A stretch of 59,946 nucleotides of DNA from Butyrivibrio sp. (GTDB taxonomy: Bacteria; Bacillota; Clostridia; Lachnospirales; Lachnospiraceae), in the NCBI GenBank assembly GCA_017470505.1, contig JAFUYO010000027.1:1-59946 (forward strand). The letters run 5' to 3'. Position 1 is the stretch's first letter; every line of letters begins with the position of its first letter. The notes beneath the pieces are model-generated. The model saw only the letters and a list, made by a program, of their open reading frames with translations, had not been told where the DNA came from and did not search any database. Positions 51,731-59,739 of the stretch are shown here, one piece after another. A program made the position numbers and the translations under genes.

Positions 51731-52177
51731 TCACTGTTCCTTTACACTCACTTTAAGTGTGCCTGTTACCTGTGGATGGAGCTTGACAGGGATCTCATAG
51801 GTGCCAAATGCCTTGATGGGCTCAGGCATCTGGAGCTTCTTCTTGTCGAGTTCAAATCCGAACTGCTGCTTTGCGGCAGTCACGATCTCCTTGGAGGAAA
51901 CGGATCCGAACACCCTTCCGCCCTCGCCTGCCTTCATTGTGAGCTGAACTGTCTCTTTTCCGATCTTCCCGGCGTAGGCCTTTGCCTCGTCGAGCTGCTG
52001 CTGAGCTATGATCGAGTCCCTCTTCTGCTGGTTCCTGAGTTCATTCTTGTTCTTCTGGGTTGCCTCAACACCGAGCTTCTGGGGGATCACGTAGTTCCTT
52101 GCGTAGCCGTCGCTCACCTTAACTATCTCACCTTTCTTTCCAAGGCTCTTTACATCTTCCAATAAAATAACCTGCAT
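51731..52177 (-). CDS. rplI: 50S ribosomal protein L9
   Basis: A 148-aa L9 of normal size: N-terminal rRNA-binding domain ([32 protein letters not shown]), a long central helix and the C-terminal domain with [19 protein letters not shown] precedes the ATG. It sits 2 bp after gdpP and 1 bp before dnaB. Confidence 0.97.
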   Translation of the reverse strand: MQVILLEDVKSLGKKGEIVKVSDGYARNYVIPQKLGVEATQKNKNELRNQQKRDSIIAQQQLDEAKAYAGKIGKETVQLTMKAGEGGRVFGSVSSKEIVTAAKQQFGFELDKKKLQMPEPIKAFGTYEIPVKLHPQVTGTLKVSVKEQ

Positions 52178-52179
52178 TA

Positions 52180-54231
52180 TTATAACTCTCCTTCTTCTAT
52201 CATCTTGTCCAGTGTTCTCTTGATGGTTGCGATTGCCTCAGGCGCAGAGATGCCCTCCATCTGACAGCCCGCCGAGCTCATGTGACCGCCGCCTCCGAGT
52301 TTCTCCATTATCACCTGGACATTGACCTCATCTATCGATCTTGCGCTAACATATATCTGGTTCTGATACTCGGTACACACAAAGCTGGCTCTCACTCCCT
52401 TGATATTGAGGAGCTCGTTTGCAGCCTGTGCTCCGACTATGGTCGGGCTGTGTATCTCATCGTTGGAGAGAACCGAGATTGCAAATCTGTTCCTGTAGAT
52501 CTCCGCCTGGCTGACCGTGTCAGCCTTGGCCTTGTACTCTGTCGCATCCTCTCTGAAGAGCTTCCTGACTCTCGTGACATCAGCGCCGTTTCTCCGAAGG
52601 AACGCTGCCGCCTCAAAGGTCCTGACACCGGTCTTGTTCATAAAGTTGTTGGTGTCAACCATCATGCCGGAGTAAAGACTGTCAGCCTCCTCGTTGTGGA
52701 TTTTGACGTTGTCACCAATATACTGCAATATCTCCGAAACCATCTCGCAGGCAGACGATGCGTAGGGCTCGACATAGGAAAGCGTGGCGTTCTCTATGAC
52801 CTCTGCCCCCTGTCTGTGGTGGTCGAGGACCACTATCGTCTTGCAGAATCTGAGAAGCTCAGGGCACTCTGTGATGCTCGGTTTATTGACATCCACCACG
52901 ATCAGCACCGTGTTGTTCCCGGCGACATCAATCGCCTGCTGATTGGTGATTATCATGTCGTCCTCGTACTCAGGATTATTTTTGAAAAGATCTACCAGCG
53001 GCTGCATCGAGGTTGTGACATCATTGAGCACAATGTGGCACTTTCTGTTAAGTGTCCTGGCTATTCTGTAAATACCAACCGACGAGCCGAAGCTGTCCAC
53101 ATCGCCGATCCTGTGTCCCATTACGATGACGTTGTCCTTGCCTGATATAATCTCGCGGAGGGCGTGGGCCTTGACTCTTGCCTTGACCCTGGTACTCTTT
53201 TCAATCTGCTGGCTCTTGCCTCCATAGTAGGTGATAGAGTCCGCCGTCTTGACTACCGCCTGGTCTCCGCCTCGTCCGAGCGCCACATCTATCGCGTTCC
53301 TCGCAAACTCATAGTTCTGGGCATAGGACAGACCATTCAGTCCGATTCCGATACTTAAGGTAACCGCCATCTCGTTGCCGATATTTACCGTCTTGACGTC
53401 CTCTAAGATGTCAAACTTCTGCTCCCTCAGGATCTCACAGGACTTCTTGGGCATAACCACGAAATACTTGTCCTTCTCGATCTTCTTGGCAATACCACTG
53501 GCAGAAGCGATGTACTTGTTCACCTTTCGATCTATAAGAGCGGTCAAAAGAGATCTCCTGACCTCCTCAACGCTGTCGAGGGCCTCCTCGTAGTTGTCGA
53601 GATATATTAGCCCCGCTGCGAGCGACTGGTTGTCAACTTCCTGGATTGCGAGGCGGAGCGCCGTCTCATCAAAAAGATAAATCGCGATAAGGCTGCCCTC
53701 ATACCCGTTGGCATCGATTATGTCGCTGTTTGCAGCCATCTCCTGAAGTGATATCCTCTTCATCTTGATGGTGTAGTTGCTGTTCTCGTAATCGATCTCG
53801 TAGGAGACCTCCTCATACCCCTCGGGGAACTTGTCCATCGTAATGCTCGGGAAAAGAGAAAAGATGCTCTTTTTAAAGCCTTTTTCCTGATGAACAATTT
53901 TCTCAAAAGCGATATTGGTCCACACCACCTTGCCCGTATCGTCCAAAACGGCGTGAGGCAGGTCGAGCTCCCTTAAAAGCTTTTTCTGGATCTGACCGTA
54001 CTCCGTCGCAAAGCTAACAAGCTCATTCATAATGATGGGCTTGGAATAAAAATTCATATACAGGATTGCAATAAAGTACAATGCCGTAAAAGCAAGAAGG
54101 ATCAGCCCGGTCGTAAAGTTCACCGTAAATATTGCAATATTCACAAACACCAGCAGGATCCCAAGATATGTAAAGACTCTTATATAAGACTTAAGTCTCC
54201 CTTTCAGTTTTACTCTGTTTTTATTAGCCAT
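52180..54231 (-). CDS. gdpP: c-di-AMP phosphodiesterase GdpP
   Basis: A 683-aa membrane protein that hydrolyses the signal c-di-AMP. Two N-terminal transmembrane helices (about 15-60), a PAS-like domain (about 80-165), a degenerate GGDEF domain (about 180-320) and a DHH/DHHA1 unit (about 360-680) with [24 protein letters not shown] and [10 protein letters not shown]. The DHH metal ligands look intact. Its promoter lies next to the PAP2 terminator (TATACT at 54284-54289). Confidence 0.95.
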   Translation of the reverse strand: MANKNRVKLKGRLKSYIRVFTYLGILLVFVNIAIFTVNFTTGLILLAFTALYFIAILYMNFYSKPIIMNELVSFATEYGQIQKKLLRELDLPHAVLDDTGKVVWTNIAFEKIVHQEKGFKKSIFSLFPSITMDKFPEGYEEVSYEIDYENSNYTIKMKRISLQEMAANSDIIDANGYEGSLIAIYLFDETALRLAIQEVDNQSLAAGLIYLDNYEEALDSVEEVRRSLLTALIDRKVNKYIASASGIAKKIEKDKYFVVMPKKSCEILREQKFDILEDVKTVNIGNEMAVTLSIGIGLNGLSYAQNYEFARNAIDVALGRGGDQAVVKTADSITYYGGKSQQIEKSTRVKARVKAHALREIISGKDNVIVMGHRIGDVDSFGSSVGIYRIARTLNRKCHIVLNDVTTSMQPLVDLFKNNPEYEDDMIITNQQAIDVAGNNTVLIVVDVNKPSITECPELLRFCKTIVVLDHHRQGAEVIENATLSYVEPYASSACEMVSEILQYIGDNVKIHNEEADSLYSGMMVDTNNFMNKTGVRTFEAAAFLRRNGADVTRVRKLFREDATEYKAKADTVSQAEIYRNRFAISVLSNDEIHSPTIVGAQAANELLNIKGVRASFVCTEYQNQIYVSARSIDEVNVQVIMEKLGGGGHMSSAGCQMEGISAPEAIATIKRTLDKMIEEGEL

Positions 54232-54283
54232 ACTCTTATCCTTCTCCCGGGCTCTTGGCGCTGTGCCAAAATAACCTTTTTAT

Positions 54284-54289
54284 AGTATA
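54284..54289 (-). promoter_or_regulatory. gdpP -10 box
   Basis: TATACT on the minus strand, about 52 nt upstream of gdpP; a TTAGGC at 18 nt could be the -35, lying inside the PAP2 terminator. Confidence 0.5.
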
Positions 54290-54293
54290 GCAC

Positions 54294-54327
54294 AAAAAAG
54301 TCAGGTCGCCTAATTACCGACCTGACT
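54294..54327 (-). terminator. PAP2 gene terminator
   Basis: Perfect 10-bp arms AGTCAGGTCG/CGACCTGACT followed by six T on the minus strand. Confidence 0.93.
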
Positions 54328-54360
54328 TGTATAAATATAGTTTTTTCGTGTTTTGCGGTA

Positions 54361-55305
54361 TCACTCCGCAGTCTTTTGAATCACTATCGGCCATACGCAC
54401 ATCACAAAGATCATCATCAAAAATCTTGCGATGAAATTGCCCCAGTGTCCGCCAAAGGCAGCCACTATGGTAGCCGGTCCGAAGTACTCTTTCCAGGAAA
54501 AGGACAGGGCGGCCCCGACGCATACGAGCATGGAAAGATTTTTAGCTCCAAAGGGAATCTCGTAGTGGATATAGTGCCTGTCAATGTAGCTTCCAATAAG
54601 GAACCCCAGGAAAGCGCCGCACGCCTTGTAGCAGTCCTTAGTCATGCTCTTGGGATCGACGAGGAGCTTACCTGCTGCGTCGTAGTCCATCGGGTAGGAC
54701 TTCAGCTGAATGTAGGCAAGTGATACGATAACAACCACTACTCCCACTGCGGTCAGGATATCCAGAAGCTTTTCGTTTCCCTCAACCTTCTTTGAAACAG
54801 CCAGCACCGCAAAGAGAAGGATCACTGACTCAAGAAATCCTACTATAACATCCTGTGGCGTGTGCACACCGAGAAAGTTCCTTGAAAAGCCCGTCAGCAG
54901 GATAAGAACAGCACATGTGACAGAGAGCCACCTTCTCTTATCCTTCTGCCAGACACAGACAGCGCCGTAATTTGAGGTTGCCGTCCTCGTGTGACCGCTG
55001 GGAAAAGAATAACCTGTCGCTGCGACCTTCGAATCACCCGCAGGCTCAATAAGATCGGACCTGATCCACGGTCTGTACGCGCAGACAGTAAGCTTTATAA
55101 CCCCGTTCACAACTTCTCCAATCCAGTGATTTGTCAGAAACAGGTATCCCCATTTCTTGTCGACTCCCCAGAAAATGACGAAGGGAAGGAAAGGAAGTAT
55201 GTCTACGGCAAATTTTGAAATAGCATTGAACAGCTCGTCAAATATCCCTCCGGTAGCATTTCTCAGCTCCTGTAGCATCAAAAGATAACTGATATCAATT
55301 TCCAT
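54361..55305 (-). CDS. PAP2-superfamily membrane phosphatase
   Basis: A 314-aa membrane protein with about seven to eight helices. The three phosphatase motifs are present: KLTVCAYRP, FPSGHTR and SRNFLGVHTPQDV. Such enzymes act on undecaprenyl pyrophosphate or phosphatidic-type lipids; the substrate cannot be told apart here. The C-terminal half, with extra helices, is longer than in BacA-like PAP2 enzymes. It starts 10 bp after the lipoprotein gene ends. Confidence 0.9.
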   Translation of the reverse strand: MEIDISYLLMLQELRNATGGIFDELFNAISKFAVDILPFLPFVIFWGVDKKWGYLFLTNHWIGEVVNGVIKLTVCAYRPWIRSDLIEPAGDSKVAATGYSFPSGHTRTATSNYGAVCVWQKDKRRWLSVTCAVLILLTGFSRNFLGVHTPQDVIVGFLESVILLFAVLAVSKKVEGNEKLLDILTAVGVVVVIVSLAYIQLKSYPMDYDAAGKLLVDPKSMTKDCYKACGAFLGFLIGSYIDRHYIHYEIPFGAKNLSMLVCVGAALSFSWKEYFGPATIVAAFGGHWGNFIARFLMMIFVMCVWPIVIQKTAE

Positions 55306-55315
55306 TCTGACCTCC

Positions 55316-55849
55316 TCAGCCTCCGATTGTCTTGTTCACGTATGCTCTTGCTCCCTCTTCATCAAGCTCAACTGCATCGTAAACCTTGCCTGTTGTATCA
55401 ACTATAATGCCCGTCACAAGATCCTCGTTGAAGTAGTATCCGTATGTACCGATGCTTCCCTCAATCTTTGCATACTCAGTTCCGTCTTCTGTCTTAACGG
55501 TCTCTGTCGTATACATTCCGTAATCAAGATTGCCGTCCTCTTCATAGGTATAGATTATATCCCCGTCCTCATTGCGGAACATCGAAACAGCAATTGCCTT
55601 GTCAGCATCATCTGCAGTCTTAAGGCCGCCCATAAATGTCAGCGTAGCCTGAACAGCTGCAGCCTCATCCTCAGGATTTACTTCGTCAGCGCCTGCTTCA
55701 TCCTGAGCTTCAGCAGGTGCCTCTTCAGTTACCTGAACCTCTTCAGCCGTCTCAGTTGAGCTCACTGTCTTTGAGCATGCAGTTACAGATGCAAGGATCA
55801 TCACTGCACATGCTCCGGTCACAACTCCTCTGATAATTTTCGATTTCAT
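55316..55849 (-). CDS. Acidic lipoprotein, unknown
   Basis: A 177-aa lipoprotein: signal peptide with lipobox SVTAC (lipidated Cys25), a Glu/Ala-rich linker (about 30-65) and a small beta domain (about 66-177) with Tyr-Gly-Tyr strands. No family is recognised. GGAG precedes the ATG. Possibly co-transcribed with the PAP2 gene, suggesting an envelope role. Confidence 0.8.
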   Translation of the reverse strand: MKSKIIRGVVTGACAVMILASVTACSKTVSSTETAEEVQVTEEAPAEAQDEAGADEVNPEDEAAAVQATLTFMGGLKTADDADKAIAVSMFRNEDGDIIYTYEEDGNLDYGMYTTETVKTEDGTEYAKIEGSIGTYGYYFNEDLVTGIIVDTTGKVYDAVELDEEGARAYVNKTIGG

Positions 55850-55977
55850 TTTTCATCTCCTCATTTTCTTTATTTTTATTCACAACAGTATCAATAATAC
55901 TCCCTAATTGCAAGACTGATTCTAAAAAGATTATAAAATATGCAGACGCCGCCGAAAAATGTATCTGATTATCATAC

Positions 55978-56019
55978 AAAAAAGGCACTTCCCGGATTAT
56001 TTTCCAAAAAGCGCCTTTT
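55978..56019 (-). terminator. rpsR terminator
   Basis: AAAAGGC/GCCTTTT-type stem with a long loop and TTTTTT on the minus strand, 20-60 nt past rpsR. Confidence 0.7.
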
Positions 56020-56038
56020 ATAGTGCATTTTTAAGTGA

Positions 56039-56302
56039 TTACTCAGCTACATAGGGCATAAGTGCCAGGTGGCGGGCTCTCTTGATTGCTGATGTGAGCT
56101 CTCTCTGGTGCTTAGCGCAATTGCCTGTGATCCTTCTGGGAAGAATCTTGCCGCTCTCAGAAACGAACTTCTTGAGCTTGGCTGTATCCTTGTAATCGAT
56201 TGTGTTATCTTTGCCACAGAATACGCAAACTTTCTTCCTTCTGTGTATTCCGCCCTTTCTCCTTACAGGAGCATCGGATCTATCTGACTTTGCAAAAGCC
56301 AT
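56039..56302 (-). CDS. rpsR: 30S ribosomal protein S18
   Basis: An 87-aa S18 with the RNA-binding [25 protein letters not shown] core. It keeps a CVFC pair and a later Cys, like the zinc-type form. Last gene of rpsF-ssb-rpsR. Confidence 0.97.
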   Translation of the reverse strand: MAFAKSDRSDAPVRRKGGIHRRKKVCVFCGKDNTIDYKDTAKLKKFVSESGKILPRRITGNCAKHQRELTSAIKRARHLALMPYVAE

Positions 56303-56317
56303 TGTTCATTCCTCCTT

Positions 56318-56815
56318 TTAATTAAAAGGCAATTCTTCCTCGATTCCGTCGGGAATGTTCATGAAGCCATCGCCTGCTGCAGTGGGTGCAGGGTCATTGG
56401 CAGGAGCGGGAGCACTGCTATTGCTGTAATTATTGTAGCTGTTGTTATTGCTGTAATTACCGCTGTTTCCGCCGTTTGCTGAGGCGCTCTTGCTCTCGGC
56501 AAACTCCTGTTCCTCTACAACCACTTCGGTTGTGTAGACTTTAACCCCTTCCTTGTTGGTATAGCTACCAGTCTGGATTCGGCCTGAAACAATGATCTTG
56601 GTACCTTTCTTGTAGTACTTCTCAGCAAACTCAGCTGTCTTTCCAAAAGCTACCATGCTGATGAAATCTGCTGTCTGCTCGTTCTGATCGCTGTTTCTTG
56701 ATCTTCTGCGGTCTACTGCAAGTGTGTAACGAGCGATTGCCAACGGCTCAGCGCTCTGTGAATACCTTACTTCCGGGTCTCTGGTTAAACGTCCACATAA
56801 TATTACTTTGTTCAT
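56318..56815 (-). CDS. ssb: Single-stranded DNA-binding protein
   Basis: A 165-aa SSB: an OB-fold (about 1-108) starting MNKVILCGRLTRDPEVRYS, a Gly/Asn/Ser-rich linker and the acidic partner-binding tip DGIEEELPFN. Between rpsF and rpsR as in most Firmicutes. Confidence 0.97.
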   Translation of the reverse strand: MNKVILCGRLTRDPEVRYSQSAEPLAIARYTLAVDRRRSRNSDQNEQTADFISMVAFGKTAEFAEKYYKKGTKIIVSGRIQTGSYTNKEGVKVYTTEVVVEEQEFAESKSASANGGNSGNYSNNNSYNNYSNSSAPAPANDPAPTAAGDGFMNIPDGIEEELPFN

Positions 56816-56833
56816 AATGTTGTCCTCTTCAAT

Positions 56834-57121
56834 TTAAGCCTCGTTCTTAACGCATAAATATCTGATGACGCCATCCATGATTCTCATACGAGCTTCAATC
56901 TCAGCGGGTGCTGTGGGCTCGCCGTCGAACTGGATGAAATAGTAGAAGCCTTCTGTCATTTTCTCGATCTCGTAAGCAAGCTTCTTCTTGCCCCACTCAT
57001 CTACTCCGGTAATCTGACCACCATGCTTCTCGATAGTCTTCTTAACCTTCTCGATGACTGCGGTTCTTGCGTCGTCCTCGATCTTAGCACTAACAACAAC
57101 GGCTAATTCGTATTTGTTCAT
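56834..57121 (-). CDS. rpsF: 30S ribosomal protein S6
   Basis: A 95-aa S6 with MNKYELAVVVSAK, GKKKLAYEIEKMTEGFYY and the C-terminal MDGVIRYLCVK. AGGAGG precedes the ATG. First gene of the rpsF-ssb-rpsR operon; a leader hairpin lies just upstream. Confidence 0.97.
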   Translation of the reverse strand: MNKYELAVVVSAKIEDDARTAVIEKVKKTIEKHGGQITGVDEWGKKKLAYEIEKMTEGFYYFIQFDGEPTAPAEIEARMRIMDGVIRYLCVKNEA

Positions 57122-57149
57122 GCCTTTAGTTACCTCCTTTTGGTCTCTG

Positions 57150-57172
57150 GCTACCCGTATCAGTCAGGTAGC
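57150..57172 (-). promoter_or_regulatory. rpsF leader hairpin
   Basis: GCTACC/GGTAGC stem with an 11-nt loop in the rpsF leader. Firmicute rpsF leaders can bind the S6:S18 complex for autoregulation; the match here is only structural. Confidence 0.35.
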
Positions 57173-57194
57173 AAGGAATTTATCACAGAATGTT

Positions 57195-57223
57195 AATCTA
57201 CCATACTTTTTGTAAAAAAGCAA
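57195..57223 (-). promoter_or_regulatory. rpsF promoter
   Basis: TTGCTT (57218-57223) and TAGATT (57195-57200), spacer 17 bp, minus strand. Confidence 0.5.
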
Positions 57224-57269
57224 TGGTTTTTTCATTTTTTTCCAAAAAAGGCATGAGAATAATCCTCTG

Positions 57270-58025
57270 TTACAGCTCTATTCCCTGAAGTGCGGCCAGT
57301 TCAGTGAAAACTTTGCCTATCTTTTCTTTTATAATAAGGGTGTTGAAAGCTTCCCTGACACTTATGTCGCTCTCATTTATGACAACCAGTGTGTGTCCCC
57401 TGAAGTAGTTTACAAAAGAAGCCGCAGGGTACACTGAGAGCGATGTTCCTCCGATTATCAGCATCGACGCCTGTGAAATGGCATCTATTGCGCCCGAAAC
57501 CTGGTCATCAGGAAGTCCCTCTTCATACAGAGTGATGTCGGGCCTTATTATGCCGCCACAGTTGCACTTCGGAACAGGCTCTTTTGACTCAAAAATATAG
57601 TCGGAAGGATATTCCCTGCCGCAGCTCATACAGTAGTTCCTGAGAGCACTGCCGTGGATCTCGTAGACTGTGGTGCTGCCGGCTTTCTGATGAAGTCCGT
57701 CGATGTTCTGGGTCACAATTCCTTTGAGCTTGCCCATCTTCTCGAGAGCCGCAAGATACTTGTGCGCATTGTTGGGCTCGATATTTCTGGTGTCCATCTT
57801 CTGACGATGGAACTCATAATAAACCTTGGGTTCATAGACAAGGCAGCTGTGGCTCAGAAGATACTCAGGCTGGTATCTGTCAAACCTGACATCATGCTGA
57901 TTGTAGAGCCCGTCCTTGCTCCTGAAATCCGGTATACCGCTCTCTGTCGAAACTCCGGCGCCTCCAAAAAAAACGATGTTGTCTGCCACTTCTATAAGCT
58001 CTTTGAGCTTCTGAACATCTGCCAT
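57270..58025 (-). CDS. cobB: Sirtuin-type NAD-dependent protein deacylase
   Basis: A 251-aa sirtuin removing acyl groups from lysines with NAD+. GGAGVSTESGIPDFRS, TQNIDGLHQKAG, the catalytic His in EIHGSALRNYC and a four-Cys zinc site (CMSC and CNC) are present. The zinc spacing in the second half is tight (CxC). Separated from the S1-domain gene by 24 bp, so probably co-transcribed. Confidence 0.95.
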   Translation of the reverse strand: MADVQKLKELIEVADNIVFFGGAGVSTESGIPDFRSKDGLYNQHDVRFDRYQPEYLLSHSCLVYEPKVYYEFHRQKMDTRNIEPNNAHKYLAALEKMGKLKGIVTQNIDGLHQKAGSTTVYEIHGSALRNYCMSCGREYPSDYIFESKEPVPKCNCGGIIRPDITLYEEGLPDDQVSGAIDAISQASMLIIGGTSLSVYPAASFVNYFRGHTLVVINESDISVREAFNTLIIKEKIGKVFTELAALQGIEL

Positions 58026-58049
58026 AACTGCCTCCTGATATATGTGAGC

Positions 58050-58958
58050 TCAGAATCCTGCCTTTTTCAGAATATCTGCCAGAGAAGTGGTTGCCTCTCC
58101 GTCGCTCTTAAACTCAATCTTCTCCTCGGTTATCTCAGTTGCTGCGATTTCCTCCAAAGCCTTCATGCTAAGACTAAGCTTTCCATCCTTGATCGCCGTG
58201 ACCTTAACCTTTACCCTGTCGCCGACTTTCAGGACAGAACCCGGATGCTTGATCCTCTGGTTGCAGATCTGGGAGATATGAACAAGGCCTGAGAGGCCGT
58301 TTCCGAGGTTGATGAATGCACCGTAGCTCTGAAGACTCTCAACTATGCCCTCTGTGACTAGTCCAACCTGCACATTTGAAACCATCTCGGCTCTTTTAAT
58401 ATCTGCCTGCTCCTTGAGGTAATCCCTCGCTGAAAGAACGAGCTTTCCTGCCTTTTCGTCCGCAGTAATAACCTTTACTTTGAGAGTCTTGCCAACAAAA
58501 TCATTTATTGCATCCTCTTCTACATAATTCAGATCCAGTTTGGATGCCGGGATGAAGCCCCTGATGCCCTCAAGGAATGCAACGGCACCTGCCTTGACTG
58601 CCTCTGAGACCTTGACATCGATATATTCCCCACTCTGGAGGTACTCCTTAAGTTTATCCCAGGCAAGTACATGGTTGGCCTGTCTCTTGGATAAAAGAAT
58701 ATTTCCGTTGCCGTCATCTGTTGCGATGACAGTTGCAGAGACCTCATCTCCAACAGCTATGTCCCTGTGGATATTAAACCTCGGATCATCGCTCAGATCC
58801 TCAGCCCTGATGATTCCCTGTGTGTAATACTTAAGGTCCAGAGTAACATCGGTATCTGAGACATCAATAACTGTCCCCTCCAGGATATCCCCCTCCTTAA
58901 CCTTGCGGAAAGATCTCTCGATCTCATCCTTGTAATCGTTCATTGTTTCTTCTGACAT
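58050..58958 (-). CDS. S1-domain RNA-binding protein (short S1-like)
   Basis: A 302-aa protein with three S1 domains (about 17-85, 105-175 and 190-265), like the short ribosomal-protein-S1 homologues of Firmicutes, not the six-domain E. coli form. The third domain is the most typical (YGAFINLGNGLSGLVHISQI). GGAGG lies 6 nt before the ATG; a TATAAT is at 58988-58993. It may assist translation initiation; this is inferred. Confidence 0.9.
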   Translation of the reverse strand: MSEETMNDYKDEIERSFRKVKEGDILEGTVIDVSDTDVTLDLKYYTQGIIRAEDLSDDPRFNIHRDIAVGDEVSATVIATDDGNGNILLSKRQANHVLAWDKLKEYLQSGEYIDVKVSEAVKAGAVAFLEGIRGFIPASKLDLNYVEEDAINDFVGKTLKVKVITADEKAGKLVLSARDYLKEQADIKRAEMVSNVQVGLVTEGIVESLQSYGAFINLGNGLSGLVHISQICNQRIKHPGSVLKVGDRVKVKVTAIKDGKLSLSMKALEEIAATEITEEKIEFKSDGEATTSLADILKKAGF

Positions 58959-58997
58959 ACCACACCTCCATAAAAAAGACTGAGTAAATTATAGCAC

Positions 58998-59030
58998 AAA
59001 AAAACCTATGATTGAGATATCAATCATAGG
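58998..59030 (-). terminator. Terminator of the tRNA/rRNA transcript
   Basis: Perfect 10-bp arms CCTATGATTG/CAATCATAGG followed by seven T on the minus strand, 9 nt after tRNA-Cys. Confidence 0.93.
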
Positions 59031-59038
59031 CTTTTTAG

Positions 59039-59109
59039 AGGTGACAGGCGGATTTGAACCGCCGCTCGAGGTGTTGCAGACCTGTGCCTTACCGCTTGGC
59101 TATGTCACC
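59039..59109 (-). tRNA. tRNA-Cys (GCA)
   Basis: A 71-nt cloverleaf with acceptor GGTGACA/TGTCACC, anticodon GCA, T-loop GGTTCAAATCC and discriminator U, the Cys identity base. CCA is not encoded. Confidence 0.96.
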
Positions 59110-59113
59110 AAAA

Positions 59114-59185
59114 TGACTCCGACGAGAATCGAACTCGTGTTACCGCCGTGAAAGGGCGATGTCTTGACCGCTTGACCACGGAGCC
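59114..59185 (-). tRNA. tRNA-Glu (UUC)
   Basis: A 72-nt cloverleaf with acceptor GGCTCCG/CGGAGTC, anticodon loop CTTTCAC and T-loop GTTCGATTC. CCA is not encoded. Four bases from tRNA-Cys. Confidence 0.96.
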
Positions 59186-59234
59186 AAAGAGTTAGCGACC
59201 GTCTTGTGGTCGCTTACTCTTTGGCTTTGCCGGA

Positions 59235-59266
59235 GTTCTTAGCGAGGTTTCCCACGAGCTTAGAAC
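59235..59266. repeat. Spacer hairpin A (inverted orientation)
   Basis: Outer stem GTTCT/AGAAC around the family core read on the opposite strand. Part of the six-member hairpin family in the rRNA/tRNA spacers. Confidence 0.75.
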
Positions 59267-59316
59267 GTCGGCTGAGCCGTCTGTACAACGACCAACGATC
59301 AAGTTTAATTATACAA

Positions 59317-59345
59317 CACTAAGCTCGAAAATACCTCGCTAAGTG
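59317..59345. repeat. Spacer hairpin B
   Basis: Outer stem CACT/AGTG around AAGCTCG-AAAATA-CCTCGCTA. Confidence 0.8.
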
Positions 59346-59362
59346 CTATCGCTCCGGCTGCT

Positions 59363-59393
59363 CCACTAGACTCGAAAGTACCTCGTCAAGTGG
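59363..59393. repeat. Spacer hairpin C
   Basis: Outer stem CCACT/AGTGG around AGACTCG-AAAGTA-CCTCGTCA. Confidence 0.8.
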
Positions 59394-59406
59394 CCATCCA
59401 GGCTAC

Positions 59407-59437
59407 GCACTAAGCTCGAAAATACCTCGCTAAGTGC
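59407..59437. repeat. Spacer hairpin D
   Basis: Outer stem GCACT/AGTGC around the same core as B; 27 bases are identical to B. It ends 5 bp from tRNA-Asn. Confidence 0.8.
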
Positions 59438-59442
59438 TATCG

Positions 59443-59515
59443 CTCCCCCTGTCGGACTCGAACCAACGACACTTCGGTTAACAGCCGAATGCTCTACCGA
59501 CTGAGCTAAGGAGGA
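59443..59515 (-). tRNA. tRNA-Asn (GUU)
   Basis: A 73-nt cloverleaf with acceptor TCCTCCT/AGGGGGA, D-arm GCTCAGTCGGTAGAGC, anticodon GTT and T-loop GGTTCGAGTCC. First tRNA after 23S rRNA. Confidence 0.96.
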
Positions 59516-59574
59516 TTATTTCAAGATACAACAAGACCATGCTCTCGCATGGCACACTTTGTACCCTCAAAACT

Positions 59575-59617
59575 ACCGGAAATGCGACTCATGAAAAACT
59601 TCGTCTGCATTTTCGGT
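59575..59617. repeat. Spacer hairpin E
   Basis: Outer stem ACCGGAAATGC/GCATTTTCGGT (one wobble) around GACTC-ATGAAAAA-CTTCGTCT, a diverged core. Confidence 0.7.
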
Positions 59618-59620
59618 ATG

Positions 59621-59659
59621 TGTGTCGTTAAGCTCAAAAAAACTTCGCTAAACGACACA
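59621..59659. repeat. Spacer hairpin F
   Basis: Outer stem TGTGTCGTT/AACGACACA around AAGCTC-AAAAAAA-CTTCGCTA. Confidence 0.78.
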
Positions 59660-59739
59660 GCACGAACACTGAAATCGTGCTAAGGTTTGTACCCTCAAAA
59701 CCGAACACTGAAATCATCGAAATTCTAATTGCTCCTATC

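Larger units (their letters stand above)
59558..59715. repeat. Direct repeats in 23S-tRNA spacer
   Basis: TTTGTACCCTCAAAAC occurs at 59558-59573 and 59686-59701, and CGAACACTGAAATC at 59663-59676 and 59702-59715. The first copy of the latter forms the loop of a hairpin AGCACG/CGTGCT (59659-59681). They may mark pre-rRNA processing units. Confidence 0.7.

Noticed and set aside
52282-53145. 287-codon plus-strand frame opposite gdpP
   Set aside because: Shadow of the DHH-domain region of gdpP.
59235-59437. CRISPR array in the tRNA spacer
   Set aside because: The repeated units differ in outer stems, one is inverted, spacing is irregular and no cas gene is present; they are palindromic repeats, not CRISPR.
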